From: Benincasa hispida
Lineage: Eukaryota; Streptophyta; Magnoliopsida; Cucurbitales; Cucurbitaceae
Reading direction: 5' to 3'
NCBI RefSeq assembly: GCF_009727055.1
Contig: NC_052352.1
Span: 21,075,085-21,139,084 of the forward strand
DNA: 64,000 bases
The notes beneath the pieces were generated by a model. That model was given only the letters and a program-made list of their open reading frames with translations, searched no databases and was not told where the DNA came from. Of this stretch, positions 24,201 through 36,783 are shown piece after piece. Within the stretch, counting starts at the first letter, position 1; every line of letters begins with the position of its first letter. Position numbers and translations under genes: made by a program.

Positions 24201-27200
24201 GTCACAGATGGGATATAACAATCATTAGTACGACTGACCTCAAAATGCCTTTAATGAACATAGGCCAATTACTGCAGTATTGTGGCACGTGAGAATTACA
24301 CTTACCTCGTTAAGGTACCAACTGAGTGCCGTCGAAGATGAACAATAGCACAATAGTCCTGAGCATTGATGAACAGCCTTAGCTCGGGGCACATGAGTAG
24401 AGGTGGTTGTAGAGAGAGATAACCACAAGCAATGTCGAGTAAAGGCGTGTGAGAGACAGAAGTGACCCTTAAGACTATTAGACATGACTGTAGCCATGCC
24501 TCGGAATAGGAGGGTTGAAGTTCACTGGTGTAAGCTGGAGGAGTTCCGCGGAATCGCCAAAATGAGGACGAGTAATCTCCAAAATGGTGGAAGGGATAAG
24601 TGAGTCGGGCGGTTGACATGGGCCAGGTGTGCGGAAGCGCCCAGTGGCAAAATGAAACACAATGAGGCCAAGACCGGCTGCAGATGTAAGAGGATGAGAG
24701 GGAAGTTACCCAAAGCATCAGCATGAAAGATTGGGAAGGTCCATGTGAGTACCGAGCGTGGAGGAAGTGTAGGTCACCAAGGTAGAGAAGTGAGAGTCAT
24801 TAAGTTGATGAAAGGTAATTGATAATGAGACGAGAACGATTAACACTTCTGGGTGGTGCAGTGTCTAGTGGACAAACGTCTGTTGTATAGATGAGACCGA
24901 TCCCAGCTCGCAATGTCCCCAGAGAAAGACGATGGATCAATGGATACAGGAGCCATCTGTGACAAGATGCAACAACACATGTGAGCCTAGGATTGCCAGA
25001 CAAGGAAAGTAGGGGTGTGACCAGCCATCTCGTGGAAGCGTATAAGCCAAGGATAAAGTTAATTCGCTCGTCAGAATCCAATATAGCTAGCAGGGACCTG
25101 TTGGTGTGATCAGCTCAAAGACAGTGAGTCCTCGATTAATGATCACACGGACATAGTCGTATAAGTATAGCAAGTAACAGAATAACCAGGGGGATAGATT
25201 GAATTATTGGTTGTGGTGAATAAAAGTCGCTAATAGTAGATGGCGACGGAAGAGATGTCGAGAACTAAGGTGAGTAAATATCATTTATATTATACATTAC
25301 AAGTTTCGTACAAAGTTGTTTACAAACTACTAGACACGAGACTTTAGGGCCAAACCCCAATAGAGACATTATAAGTGGATCGTGCTTTAAGTGATAACCT
25401 AAATGGTCTGTAGTATATGGAATAAAATAGGGATACCTTATCCTGGTAGACACTACAAGTGTGGCCCACTTTGTAGGTGTTACAAATGTTGTAAATGTGC
25501 TACAAATGATCTGATCCTGAACATTCGTGTTATTAGACATGTGAGCGGGATACTCTATACAAAGGAGTTTGTATAAGACCAGACCGACGAAATGTTTAGT
25601 CTCATTAATATAACGTTGTTCATAATTGAGAACTATTCATTTCACTAGGATGATGATAGGTAACATGACCTAATCCTAGGTGAGTTTTGAACTCCTGCCT
25701 ATGAGGGCGGTCCTTAATTTGCATGTGTGAGAGTGACCAAATCACTGACTCAAACCTACTACTTTGGGATTCGTCTGATTGGGGAGCTGGAACTCAGCTA
25801 CACAGATGAAATTACTTCCCTGAAGCAGGGGTAAGTAGATAATTGCTCCCTTAAGGCTAATTCAGGATTGAACAATGTGGTGTCATACCTTCTCTTGGCC
25901 CAAGAAGGATTTAGTCAAGTGGGACTAGTATCTATATTCATTAGAGAAATCAGTGGTAACTTAAGGAGTTAGAAAACTACGAGGGGTAAGATGATAAACT
26001 GGCCTAAGCTGATCTTACATAGCGATTTGTGAAGGTCATACGTATGTATGATTGGTTATATCAAGGCACAGTGTTGGGTTTTAGACTATAAAACTCGCAG
26101 TTTTGTAATAAGGATCGAATGGATACGAGCAGGCTGAACGCTAGTCATATAGGGATCTTTACGGAACAGGCTTGCAGAGACAAGATGTATTATAAGATTA
26201 AGATAGTCAAGAGACAAGTAAGGCAGTAGACAATCAAATAACAAGAGGGTCAGAAATAAACTTAAGCTGAACATCGAAGGAGGAGGAGACGAAACGCTCA
26301 TCAACAAACCAGTGAGAAAGAGAGCTGAACAAATTTGAACAATCAGTGACCAGTAAAACACGGTGCAAATCTACAATGATACCGAAATCAAGCAGCACGA
26401 AGCGAAAACATTAAATCGTGTCACGAGCTCATCAGCTCAAGATGAGATCTATTGAATCTGCAAACAACGAGAAACGGACCGTCCGCAACACCAGAATAAA
26501 ACGAGCCATCGCAGATAAACCTCAGTGACGGTGTCGAGTTGAGTCTTGACATACCAACAAGGCGACACTTGGTATTCTCAGTGTGAGAATCTAGGAGGGT
26601 GGGCTCTGTTTGGACTTAGTGTGAGTAGACGAACGGAGGAAACACACGATGGTATACGACTGGGAGGCAAGGTGGGAGAAGTCGGAGACCTATCGTATAG
26701 GTCGATGCCCAAGCAATTATTAGATAAAACAATGTGAGTCGTCATAGCAAAGAGTTATACAATCATTTACTCTATGTCGTTAGCTCAGTTTTGCCGCCTA
26801 CAAGACTCTACACGATCGTTTACCTTGGGTCACCGATCATCTAGCAAAGCTATGTGATCTGTAGTAACACTGCATGCGATTGTCTAGCTCGCACCTGCAC
26901 TATCGTTTAGCTCGTCCAGCCGTCGTTTAGTAAATTTGTATTTACTTGACGACTCCATGAGTTTCTTTTCGCTAGAGAGAAAACTCAATATTTCTTTTCA
27001 AACTTTTGTGAAAAACTTCTTTTTCACAAAATGGGAAACATTTTCCTTTATACTCACAGTTACCATGATCCAATAACCACCCACTACATTTGGTTATTTA
27101 AAAAAAAATATTAATTATCTATTAATTAATATATTATAAATATAAATGATAACCAACTTATCATACTAATATTTATAACCTATAGTTTTAATATTTCATC

Positions 27201-28382
27201 TCATGAAACATATAAACCATAGTTCCTTTTCTATTCCATGGTACTTAATGTAAATCTCATTTACATCAATCATCACTAGATGTATCTCATACATCATACC
27301 GATTATATCACATATAATCAAAATACCTCTGGTCAATTTGAACATTGAAAAACATCAAGAACTGATCCTCAATAGAATCTAAGCTACCAAGGGACCTTAT
27401 GGACCTGTAGATCCGAAGCTCCAACGGTACGTGAATAACTGACTAAACTCTTTAGTCACGGATCCACCATCTGTTAACTGTCAGGCACTCCATTAAAGAT
27501 CGATAGCTGAACTCTCCTCACTACAGATATATTATGTGTATATCTTAACCAATCAATAGTGCGACAACCCTTCACAGATCGCTCATAAGTACAGCTAGGC
27601 CAATAACCGTTATGCCCCTGATTACATCTGTCTCCTTAAGTACCACTGATCCCTTATGAACATAAATCATAGTCCTACTATGACCTTTCTCTTCCAAAGA
27701 GAAGTTGTGGCCACTGTTCAAGTCCCGAAATCAGCCCTTAAGGGAGCAATCTCTCTACTTATCCCTACTTCGGAAAGGAGTGAATTCCATATTGTGAATT
27801 GAGTTCTCAAGTATCCATATCAGATAAGTCCCCAAAAAGGTAGGCATATTGAGTTGGAAATCTGGCCACTCTCACCTATACTAATCAAAGGACCGCCCTC
27901 AAAGGCAAGAGTTCACAAAACACTCAGGATTGAGGTCGTGTTACCTATGGTCATTTAGGTGAGATGGAAGTCTCTAGTATCAACGACATTATATACAGAG
28001 TCTAGTCATCTCATGGTCCAGGTCTTATACAAACACTTTTTATAGGACACCCCATTCCACCACAACGAATGGTCGGGATCTACCATTTGTTAGTAGTTTA
28101 CAACATTTTGCAAACCTCTACAAAGGGGTCGTAGTGTCACCAGGATCAAGTATCCCACCTTAATCCTTTACTTACATACCGATTTTAGGTTATCACTTAA
28201 GGCATGATTCCACTTGTATATCACATATACATGCTTAAGATTCACATAAGATAACCAAGAAGATTTGTTTATTGAATATGAGTAAATGCCATAATTAAAT
28301 AATACTTATTTATTCATTGAACAATGTGTATCTTTTATAAAATAACGAGACTCCGGGAGAATTAGGACACCAAATCCCAACA
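21223..28382 (-). mobile_element. inverted family A-like LTR inside the family B LTR, TSD GTAAA (assembly-damaged)
   Basis: It begins TGAAGGAAATCG at 21223 and ends CAAATCCCAACA at 28382. The perfect duplication GTAAA lies at 21218-21222 and 28383-28387. True LTR sequence is 21223-21420 plus about 26351-28382, roughly 2.2 kb. The intervening 21421-26350 is a corrupted copy of neighbouring DNA and not part of the element. Confidence 0.6.
21421..26350. other. corrupted duplicate of 17746-21420 (probable assembly artefact)
   Basis: Recognisable landmarks recur in order. The LTR end with ATCTTTTGATGCATAATCTC is at 21447. The LTR start with TTAGGGTTGATG is at about 22178. CACCACTTGGACAGAAGAAAACG is at 22750 and CCAAAAACTGACTTT at 23974. 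ATATCATTTATATTATACATTACA and TTTAGGGC..CCCCAATAGAGAC lie at 25268-25366, and TGTTGGGTTTTAGACT at 26072. Between them are many insertions and long purine-only runs (21550-22180, 22330-23600) with no counterpart in the first copy. The block is about a third longer than its source. Frames here should not be annotated. Confidence 0.8.
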
Positions 28383-28673
28383 GTAAAATGATAAACATTT
28401 TCTATAATCAATATACTTGTTATTGATCTCATAAATTGTATGAAAGTCTAAATCCAATAAACTAAGATCCATGACTATTTATGAGTACTTGAATTTTATG
28501 TGGAGACATAAGAATGGATCAGGTTCGAGTAAATAGTCAAAATGATCTATGGTACATGAATGAGGTTGGGTACCTTATTCTGGTAACACCATTGGATGCG
28601 GCCTACTCTGTAGTTGTTACAAAGAGTTGTAAAGTGCTACATACAATGTGATCTTAATTCGTACATGTTTTGC
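26527..28673. repeat. first copy of a 2.15-kb duplicate flanking the N gap
   Basis: It matches 28861-31002 almost base for base, from GACGGTGTCGAGTTGAG to AATTCGTACATGT, with only scattered one-base indels and substitutions. It contains the inverted LTR and the start of the family B LTR. Confidence 0.85.
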
Positions 28674-28698
28674 NNNNNNNNNNNNNNNNNNNNNNNNN
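28674..28698. other. assembly gap (25 N)
   Basis: A run of N joins two nearly identical copies of the same 2.15-kb sequence. The apparent reading frame across the gap (28614-28841) has no meaning. Confidence 0.99.
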
Positions 28699-28860
28699 CG
28701 ATGCACGACCACTTGAACAACAGTGACCGTGAACACTCAATCTACATGACCGCAACACCGCACGAACAAAACATGAACTCTTCACGCTCATTCCTCAACG
28801 ATCTTCTCTGCAACACGAACGGACTCCTCCGCAAACCATAAACGACCTCCAGAAAACCTC

Positions 28861-31002
28861 GACGGTGTCGAGTTGAGTTCTGACACCACCACAAGGCGAC
28901 CTTGGTATTCTCAGTGTGAAAATCTAGAGGGGTGGGCTCTGTTTGGACTTAGTGTGAGTAGACGAACGGAGGAAACAACGATCGCTATACGACTGGGCAA
29001 GTGGGAGAAGTCGGAGACCTATCGTATAGGTCGATGCCCAATTATTTAGATAAAACAATGTGATCGTCTAGCAAAAGTTATACAATCATTTAACTCTATC
29101 GTTTAGCTCAGTTTTGCCGCCTACCAGACTCTACACGATCGTTTACCTTGGGTCACCGATCATCTAGCAAAGCTATGTGATCGTTTAGTAACACTGCACG
29201 ATTGTCTAGCTCGCCACCTGCACTATCTTTAGCTCGTCCAGCCCGTCGTTTAGTAAATTTGTATTTTACTTGACGATTCCATGAGTTTTCTTTTCGCTAG
29301 AGAGAAAACTCAAATTTCTTTTCAAACTTTTGTGAAAAACTTCTTTTTCAAAAATGGGAAACCATTTTCCTTTATACTCACAGTTACCATGATCCAATAA
29401 CCACCCACTACATTGGTTATTTAAAAAAAAATATTAATTATTCATATTAATTAATATTATTATAAATATAAATGATAACCAACTTATTCATACTATATTT
29501 ATAACCTATAGTTTTAATATTTCATCTCATGAAACATATAAAACCATAGTTCCTTTTCTATTCCATGGTACTTAATGTAAATCTCATTTACATCAATCAT
29601 CACTAGATGTATCTCATACATCATACCGATTATATCACATATAATCAAAATACCTCTGGTCAATTTGAACATTTGAAATCAACATCAAGAACTGATCCTC
29701 AATAGAATCTAAGCTACCAAGGGACCTTATGGACCTGTAGATCCGAAGCTCCAACGGTACGTGAATAACTGACTAAACTCTTAGTCACGGATCCACCATC
29801 TGTTAAATGTCAGGCACTCCATTAAAGATCGATAGCTGAACTCTCCTCACTACAGATATATTATGTGTATATCTTAACCAATCAATAGTGCGACAACCTT
29901 CACAGATCGCTCATAAGTACAGCTAGGCCAATAACCGTTATGCCCCTGTATTACATCTGTCTCCTTAAGTACCACTGATCCCTTAATGAACATAAATCAT
30001 AGTCCTACTATGACCTTCTCTTCCAAAGAAAAGTTGTGGCCACTATGTTCAAGTCCCGAAATCAGCCCTTAAGGGAGCAATCTCTCTACTTATCCCTACT
30101 TCGGGAAAGGAGTGAATTCCATATTGTGAATTGAGTTCTAGATCCCATATCAGATAAGTCCCCAAAAAGGTAGGCATATTGAGTTGGAAATCTGGCCACT
30201 CTCACCTATACTAATCAAAGGACCGCCTCAAAGGCAAGAGTTCACAAAACACTCAGGATTGAGGTCGTGTTACCTATGGTCATTAGGTGAGATGGAAGTC
30301 TCTAGTATCAACGACATTTATATACAGAGTTCTAGTCATCTTCATGGTCCAGGTCTTATACAAACACTTTTTATAGGACACCCCATGTCCACCAAACGAA
30401 TGGTCGGGATCTACCATTTGTAGTAGTTTACAACATTTGCAAACCTCTACAAAGCGGGTCGTAGTGTCACCAGGATCAAGTATCCCACCTTAATCCTTAT
30501 ATACATACGATTTTAGGTTATCACTTAAGGCATGATTCCACTTGTATATCACATATACATGCTTAAGTTCACATAAGATAACCAAGAAGATTTGTTTTAT
30601 TGAATATGAGTAAATGCCATAATTTAATAATACTTATATTTATTCATTGAACAATGTGTATCTTTTATAAAATAACGAGACTCCGGGAGAATTAGGACAC
30701 CAAATCCCAACAATAAAAATGTAAACATTTTCTATAATCAATATACTTGTTATTGATCTCATAAATTGTATTGAAAGTCTAAATCAATAACTAAGATCCA
30801 TGACTATTATATGAGTACTTGAATTTATGTTGGAGACATAAAGATGAGATCAGGTTCGAGTAAATAGTCAAAATGATCTATGGTACATGAATGAGGTTGG
30901 GTACCTTATGTCTGGTAACACCAATTGGATGCGGCCTACTCTGTAGTTGTTACAAAGAGTTGTAAAGTGCTACATACAATGTGATCTTAATTCGTACATG
31001 TA
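28861..31002. repeat. second copy of the 2.15-kb duplicate flanking the N gap
   Basis: It duplicates 26527-28673. The 28699-28860 lead-in is a noisy version of about 26354-26526. Differences are mostly homopolymer and single-base indels, as expected for two consensus versions of one locus. This copy continues smoothly into 31003-31041 of the family B LTR. Confidence 0.85.
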
Positions 31003-31041
31003 TGAACATGAGGACTTAGTGCCGTCCCATACAATGAGTGT

Positions 31042-32947
31042 AATTCATATCATTTTTATAGATTTGGATCTTCAAGTTAGATACCATATATATACATTAA
31101 TCATATAATGTTATTTTGTTGCAAGCTCTCAAATTTCATTCAAATAAATTCAGTTTTATTATCTTATTTCTATTTTTAAAAGAGTGATGAGAAATTCAAG
31201 TTTTAACAATCGGATAGCAGAAAAATAGAAAAATCAAAATAATAATAAAACTGTATAGGGTAGACAAGATAAAGTGAATATATATAATTCCTAAAAGATT
31301 ACGTTGAAAATATAGATAAAATAAAACAACGTGAAGCGGCAGGATTCGAACCTACGCGGGCAGAGCGCCACTATATATTTAAGTCTCCGATAACCATCTC
31401 CACCCACTGGTCAGATTTCATTAATCAAACAAAAGTTAATATATATGAATCACTCTTTATTAATTAATATTATTATGGTTATAAATTAATTAACTTCTCC
31501 TTCTGCCGCTCACAATCTGAAATTACCTCAATTTTTCTTTTTTTTTTTCCTTTCTTGGGTTGTAGACTTGTATTTCTAAACAATACATTATGTGTTACTT
31601 AGTTGTTATTGTTATTGTGGTACCTCATATATTAATTTAAATTAGTTAATTTAACCCTCTTTCTTTTTTTTAAGTTAATTATGCGCATGACCTTTCTTTG
31701 ATTGTAAAAGACGGTGTAAGACTTGATGATTTACACCTTATTCTACCATCTGTGTTTTATTTAAAAAAAATTGTTCGAGTGATGATCAAATTTTTCCTTT
31801 CTATTTTGGCAATAAAATTAAAAATACGAAAAATAAGGACCAGTATTAGTGTAAATGATTATATATGCATATTATAAGTATTATTAATTAAATAGAGGTA
31901 TTATAAAAATTTTGAAAGATTTAAGATTTGGATACTAACGATTATCTTAAGCTCTAACTAATGTATAGTCAATGAAGAATTTTTTGAATTTTTTCATATT
32001 TTTTTTTAAGTTTAAAGAGGTTACTAAAATTTGATCAATACCTTCGAGTGTTTTTAAAATGAATATTCAAAGATTCAAGTGCTAGTGTCCGTATAGGGAT
32101 TTAGCCTGGTATTTTTATATTAATAACTTATTATTCTTTTTTTTTTCCTTCATATTTATAAGAAGGTACCCCAAGTTCAAGCTATTGCAGTAGGTATAGT
32201 TGTCAATATAAGCTGTCGAAGTGTAAACTTCAAATGTTTGGTGTTATTATTCCTTGAGTTTTAGTTAAGTTGGCGGAGAATGTCCTTGACTATTCACACA
32301 AGTTTATGGAATGAAACTGGTAAAGAAATTTGGATTGTGGGTTAACGAGACAATGATATTTAAGATAAACTTTGAGGAGAAGAAATCCAATAACTCATAA
32401 TTTGAGGAAATCATGTCCATAATATCAACCACTTTAAGTTAACTTTATTGCTATTTCAAGTGGAAACTTGAGATCGAATCAATGGAGGCAATGAGTCTTT
32501 CTTCTCATATCTACAAGAATTTATCAAGTTAAAGATTCAAGAGTTAGCTGTATAGTGTATTGTACACAATACCAAAAAAATGAAGGGAAAACCTTTGCAA
32601 AGACAGTGAATGAAGAAAAAAAACAACAATTTTGCATTTGTTCGATCATAGCTCTGTTCTACTAGATATTTTTCCACAGTTTGAAGGGAGTTGCCAAAAA
32701 AAAAATAGAGGAAATTAGTTTGTCCATAATGAATTAGAGGTGTGTGATAACAAAAGGTGCAACAACTGGAGCTAGTGAAAAATACCGCTGCGAGTGTTCC
32801 ATGGCAGATGAGTCGATTTGTCTCGAGCTGGAGCTTGTGAAGGAGCTGAGTGCGTTTTACTTTGGGTTGTTCTTCTCTCTATCAGTTGATACCGATACCA
32901 GATCAACATAGCACCAAGATGTCCTTTGGCGAGATGATGTACTAATG
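31042..32947. other. AT-rich non-coding filler inside the nest
   Basis: I see no gene, LTR terminus or coding relic here except the tRNA-like piece at 31331-31405. Poly-A and poly-T tracts are common. It may be internal or flanking DNA of the retroelement that broke the family B LTR at about 31041. Confidence 0.4.
31331..31405 (-). pseudogene. degenerate class II tRNA-like sequence
   Basis: The minus strand reads GATGGTTATCGGAG (D-arm-like), a variable arm GGCGCTCTGCCCGCG, a T-arm GTAGGTTCGAATCCTGC and a 3' arm CGCTTCACG. The long variable arm and T-arm resemble nuclear tRNA-Ser. The 5' acceptor strand that should pair with GCTTCAC is missing and the anticodon stem does not pair, so it is a pseudogene or SINE-like relic. 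Confidence 0.45.
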
Positions 32948-35900
32948 TGGTTGAGGTTTTTATGCCCTAAAACTCGTCAGATAGTAAATATAATATTGAC
33001 CAAATCATTTAATAAAGTGTTATTGATTTGTTTATTTCAATAAATATAGTTTATTGTTTTATCTTGCGATAGCTGAACAACCCTCAAATATAATAAATTA
33101 ACATTCCTAGGTTAGTTTATGTATGAAAGACGTTGACTTGTATGTAGATAACATTAGGGGTCAGTTTCAAGATTGCAGCTTAGAGGTCTAATAGTATAAG
33201 GATAAGGTTGTTACCTTTATCCTTGTGCCCTATGGGTATGAGCCACTTTGTATTTTGATACAAATCAATGATCCAACACGTGTGGTAGGGACATTGCGAT
33301 GGTAGTCCTATGCTAATCGTGTTTGATAAGATCAGCTCTCTCAGAAGAAATGAGTAAACCCGATATAGAAATCACATCCGGGTTTTTAAACCTTTGATTT
33401 ATATGGTATATACGTATTGTGTATTAGGATGACCTCAGGCAACTAAGTCTCCATCCTAAGTGGATTACTCCGACCTTTTCCGCACTCCACCGAGGGATTT
33501 GTTGGGATGCCCTAAACTCGTGGCGTCATTCTGCTGGCTGTAAAGAATTTGTAATTATAACAATACAGAAATGAATTTATTATTTATATAAAATTGACGG
33601 GATATTTTTTATTTCATATTTAGTAACATTGAACCCACAATAAATTCAATAAACTAATATCCTAGATATTTTCTTAGTGATCAGTCCAGTTATTCAACAT
33701 GATAATGTAGATGGACATGTAGGGTGTGTCTTCATATTTCAAGCTGATAAACCTAAAATTGGTCTAGTAGGATGGAATAAGAGCTGGTATAACTCTATCT
33801 AATGGTTGAGGACAGGACTACCGAATACGATCCGCTTTTTGGTAGATTGTGTGATAAGTCTTGTGGCTAAAATTGCTACAAAATAATTTGATCTCATATC
33901 ATCATTGTAGAGACACGTGAGCGAGGGTACTATTACAAAAGATAGGATGATTATATGAAGCGATAGGTATTTGAATACTCTCTTATAATACTAGAGTGGT
34001 TTGTTTTTGATAAAGTGAATGTGATATTTTGAATATTGATATTTCAAATACTAATTATATGGATGAGGTTCATTACATTTATTAATTTAGTATTAAAATA
34101 TGTGATTTTTATTATTTAAAATGCTCAGTTTATTTATTAAAATAGAAATAAAATAACTATAGGTTATATGTTATAATTGATATTAACATATAGTAAATCA
34201 ACGTAATATAACATAAATAAGTTAATTATATTAAATTAATATTTATTTTGTATAATCTAAATTTAACATTCAAAATTAAAGGAGGAAGTTAAAACTCTCT
34301 CCCCTTAATTATCTCTCAATGAATTGTGGTAAGGGAAGTTATATATTTATTCATCTTCTTCCCCTGTCTTCTTTTCTGAAAAGTTTTAACAGAAGTTCTC
34401 TTATGGATTGTAAAAGGGAATACATAGAAGAAAAATTTTTCTCCTCTCCAAAAACTTTCTCCCTCTCCCAAAACTTAGAGCCCCAGACCACTTCCTCGAA
34501 AATTCTCTTCCCCATCGGAGAAATGACAGAGCGGATTGCTTTGTTGTTTGTTGTTCCTCATCGACGGGCTTTTGATCGTGATTGAATCGTTGATCGAGAG
34601 GAGGCTTTGTGAAGAAGTTTCTTAAGCGGGTAAGTTTTTTTCTATCTCTTTCAATTCTCTTTTAAGCATGTTGTAATTTTTTTGATTATGCAAATTTTGT
34701 TGTTTTGTACAATTTTATTATGTACAAAATTGAAATTTGGGACAACCTCCCGCTTTCCGCATCGAATTCAGTCTTCAAGACTGTCCTTTGATTATGTAAT
34801 TGGGTTGGAGAGGTGGATAGTTTTCAACTCAATTAAGTCTACTATTTTTGGGAAAAAAGACCGAGTGAAGCTGGAAAATAATTACGACAAGATAGAGACA
34901 TTCACTCCTTCCCGACAATTTAGGGTAAGTAGATAAGTTGTTTCCCTTAAGTGGATCTCCAGTCTTGAGCAAAGGCCCTACTTTCTCCACTGAACCCAAG
35001 AGAGATTCGTTTGTAAGTTGGACTACAAACGGGGTTCAATCTCAGAGGCGTAGCATCGTAGACTTTAAGGATGTAGAGCGTAAACCAGGGGTTAAAACTA
35101 ATTTGATTCAGGTGGTATTATGAAAACTCTTAAAGGACTCACTTGATGTTATTTGATCAATATCCTGGACAACAATATATATCTACAGCTGATAAGAGTG
35201 CAAACTGTGGGTCACAATGAGAGCTGGTAGCCGGCTATTGAGAACTAATTGCGAATATTGATTTCTGATTATGTTTTAAGTATAATCATTAGTTTTGAGG
35301 CAACCCACTTAATTCTAATATCGTATGGAGCTTATACTCATCTGTACATAGGTCGTTATTTAGGTCCCCGCCAAGTGGGGAGCTTCCATAAAACGATTGA
35401 GTGATGTAACCCAATTATCGGGAGCTAATTTGAAATGTTCATAATCTTACTAAAGAAAACGAGGTCATAAATTATTGTGATGACATTATAATGTAAAGTT
35501 TATATTTTAATTAGATCTTCATAACATAACATGTGTAAATTTTAGAATTTGAGTCAACCACATATTATATTTATTGATGGTTATGAATTAAATATTTATG
35601 AACTTGAGTACAAAATGGGATTTTTATATTAAATTTAATATTAAAATTAGAATTCGTACTAAAACTATAGGTGTTTAAAAAAATTAATTGGTTCATCGCG
35701 TAATTCCTAACATAGAGTAATACTTAATAGTGACTTGAAAGAAGGAAAATATAATCTTAAATGTGATTCACTGGTAATAATCGGCTTGATAGACGTAAAC
35801 CTCACTTTGAAATTGAATGCTCATATTTGTAATTATAAGTGATGTATCCATGATGAAATTGAATACCATATTAATTTAATTAATTAATTGATCATTAAAA

Positions 35901-36240
35901 CTATAGGTTATTCCAGAAAGGATGTGCTAGAATATATTGTTAATAACATTAGATAAATATGAGATATTATCATTATATATATCGTGTGGATTAATTATAG
36001 TTATTGATGTAGTAAATTTTAAGATTTGATTTAATATTATAAAAATTTTATTTAAAATTTTATTTTATATATATATATATTATTAATAATATAACCAAAC
36101 TCTGGGAAGTTTATGGGATCGGAGAGTAGATCCTTTTTTAAAAAACTTCCCTCTCTCATCCAGGTTAGTTTCTCTCAAAAGCAAATTTTTTTCCTCTCTG
36201 GTCGTTCTTCTGTCCCCCACTGCTCGTTAAATCGGAGACG
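32948..36240 (+). mobile_element. third-family LTR (C) with a fourth LTR (D) nested inside
   Basis: LTR C starts TGGTTGAGGTTTTTATGCCC at 32948 and follows the plan of the other copia LTRs here (a 'GGATAAGGTTG..ACC' block, then a 'GATGACC..GGCAAC' block). At 33500 a new start TGTTGGGATGCCCTAAACTC opens LTR D, which runs to about 34790. C then resumes with CATTCACTCCTTCCCGAC at 34899 and fades out near 36240. No coding domain is seen. No clean target duplication for D could be fixed, and the right edge of C is uncertain. Confidence 0.5.
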
Positions 36241-36783
36241 GGGAACCTAGAACCTCTAGAGAATAGCTGATAAGTTAATTTGAAACGTTTTCAAATTAGA
36301 GATTAAGGGAATTAGTAATAAATTATATTGTATGGATTTAGAATTCAATGGAATAGAGAAGGATTATATATTTAAATATGATTTTAATATATAAAAGATG
36401 TTATATGTTTTTAAATTAATTAATATATTATATAAAATTAAATTAAGTTTTTATTTAATAATTAAATTATTAAAATTAATTTAATTTTCATTTTTTAGAA
36501 TCCAAACATAGAATTTTTATAAAAATCAAAATTTATTTTTAGATAAAATTGAAAAAATTGGAAAACAAAACACACTTTAAATGGAAAAAAATGATTTTTC
36601 CATTATCCATCCTTTGAACTTAGCTTCACACATATTTGTAATCACCTTGCCTTTGTCTTCTCCAAGCATGAATTGCAAACTCATGCAACTCTTCTCTTTG
36701 CATGTTGATCTGCAATATAATGAAGAGATTAGGAGTTGGAAAATCCGGGCAGCAATCAAAAGAGTTTTGAGAGAAAAATTTAT
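36240..36783 (+). repeat. extra copy of the late part of the family B LTR
   Basis: This segment matches about 37490-38010 (GATAAGTTAATTTGAAACG, CTTTGTCTTCTCCAAGCATG, GCATGTTGATCTGCAATATA), with more indels. At 36784 it jumps back to the middle of the LTR (ATGTTATGACATGAGG). It could be a second truncated LTR or another assembly duplication. Confidence 0.55.

Noticed and set aside
24240..25540. Minus-strand frames of 60-140 residues
   Set aside because: They lie in the corrupted duplicate. Indels relative to 19400-20470 create them, and the source sequence is LTR.
28614..28841. Frame crossing the N gap
   Set aside because: It includes undetermined bases and joins two unrelated ends of a mis-assembled duplicate.
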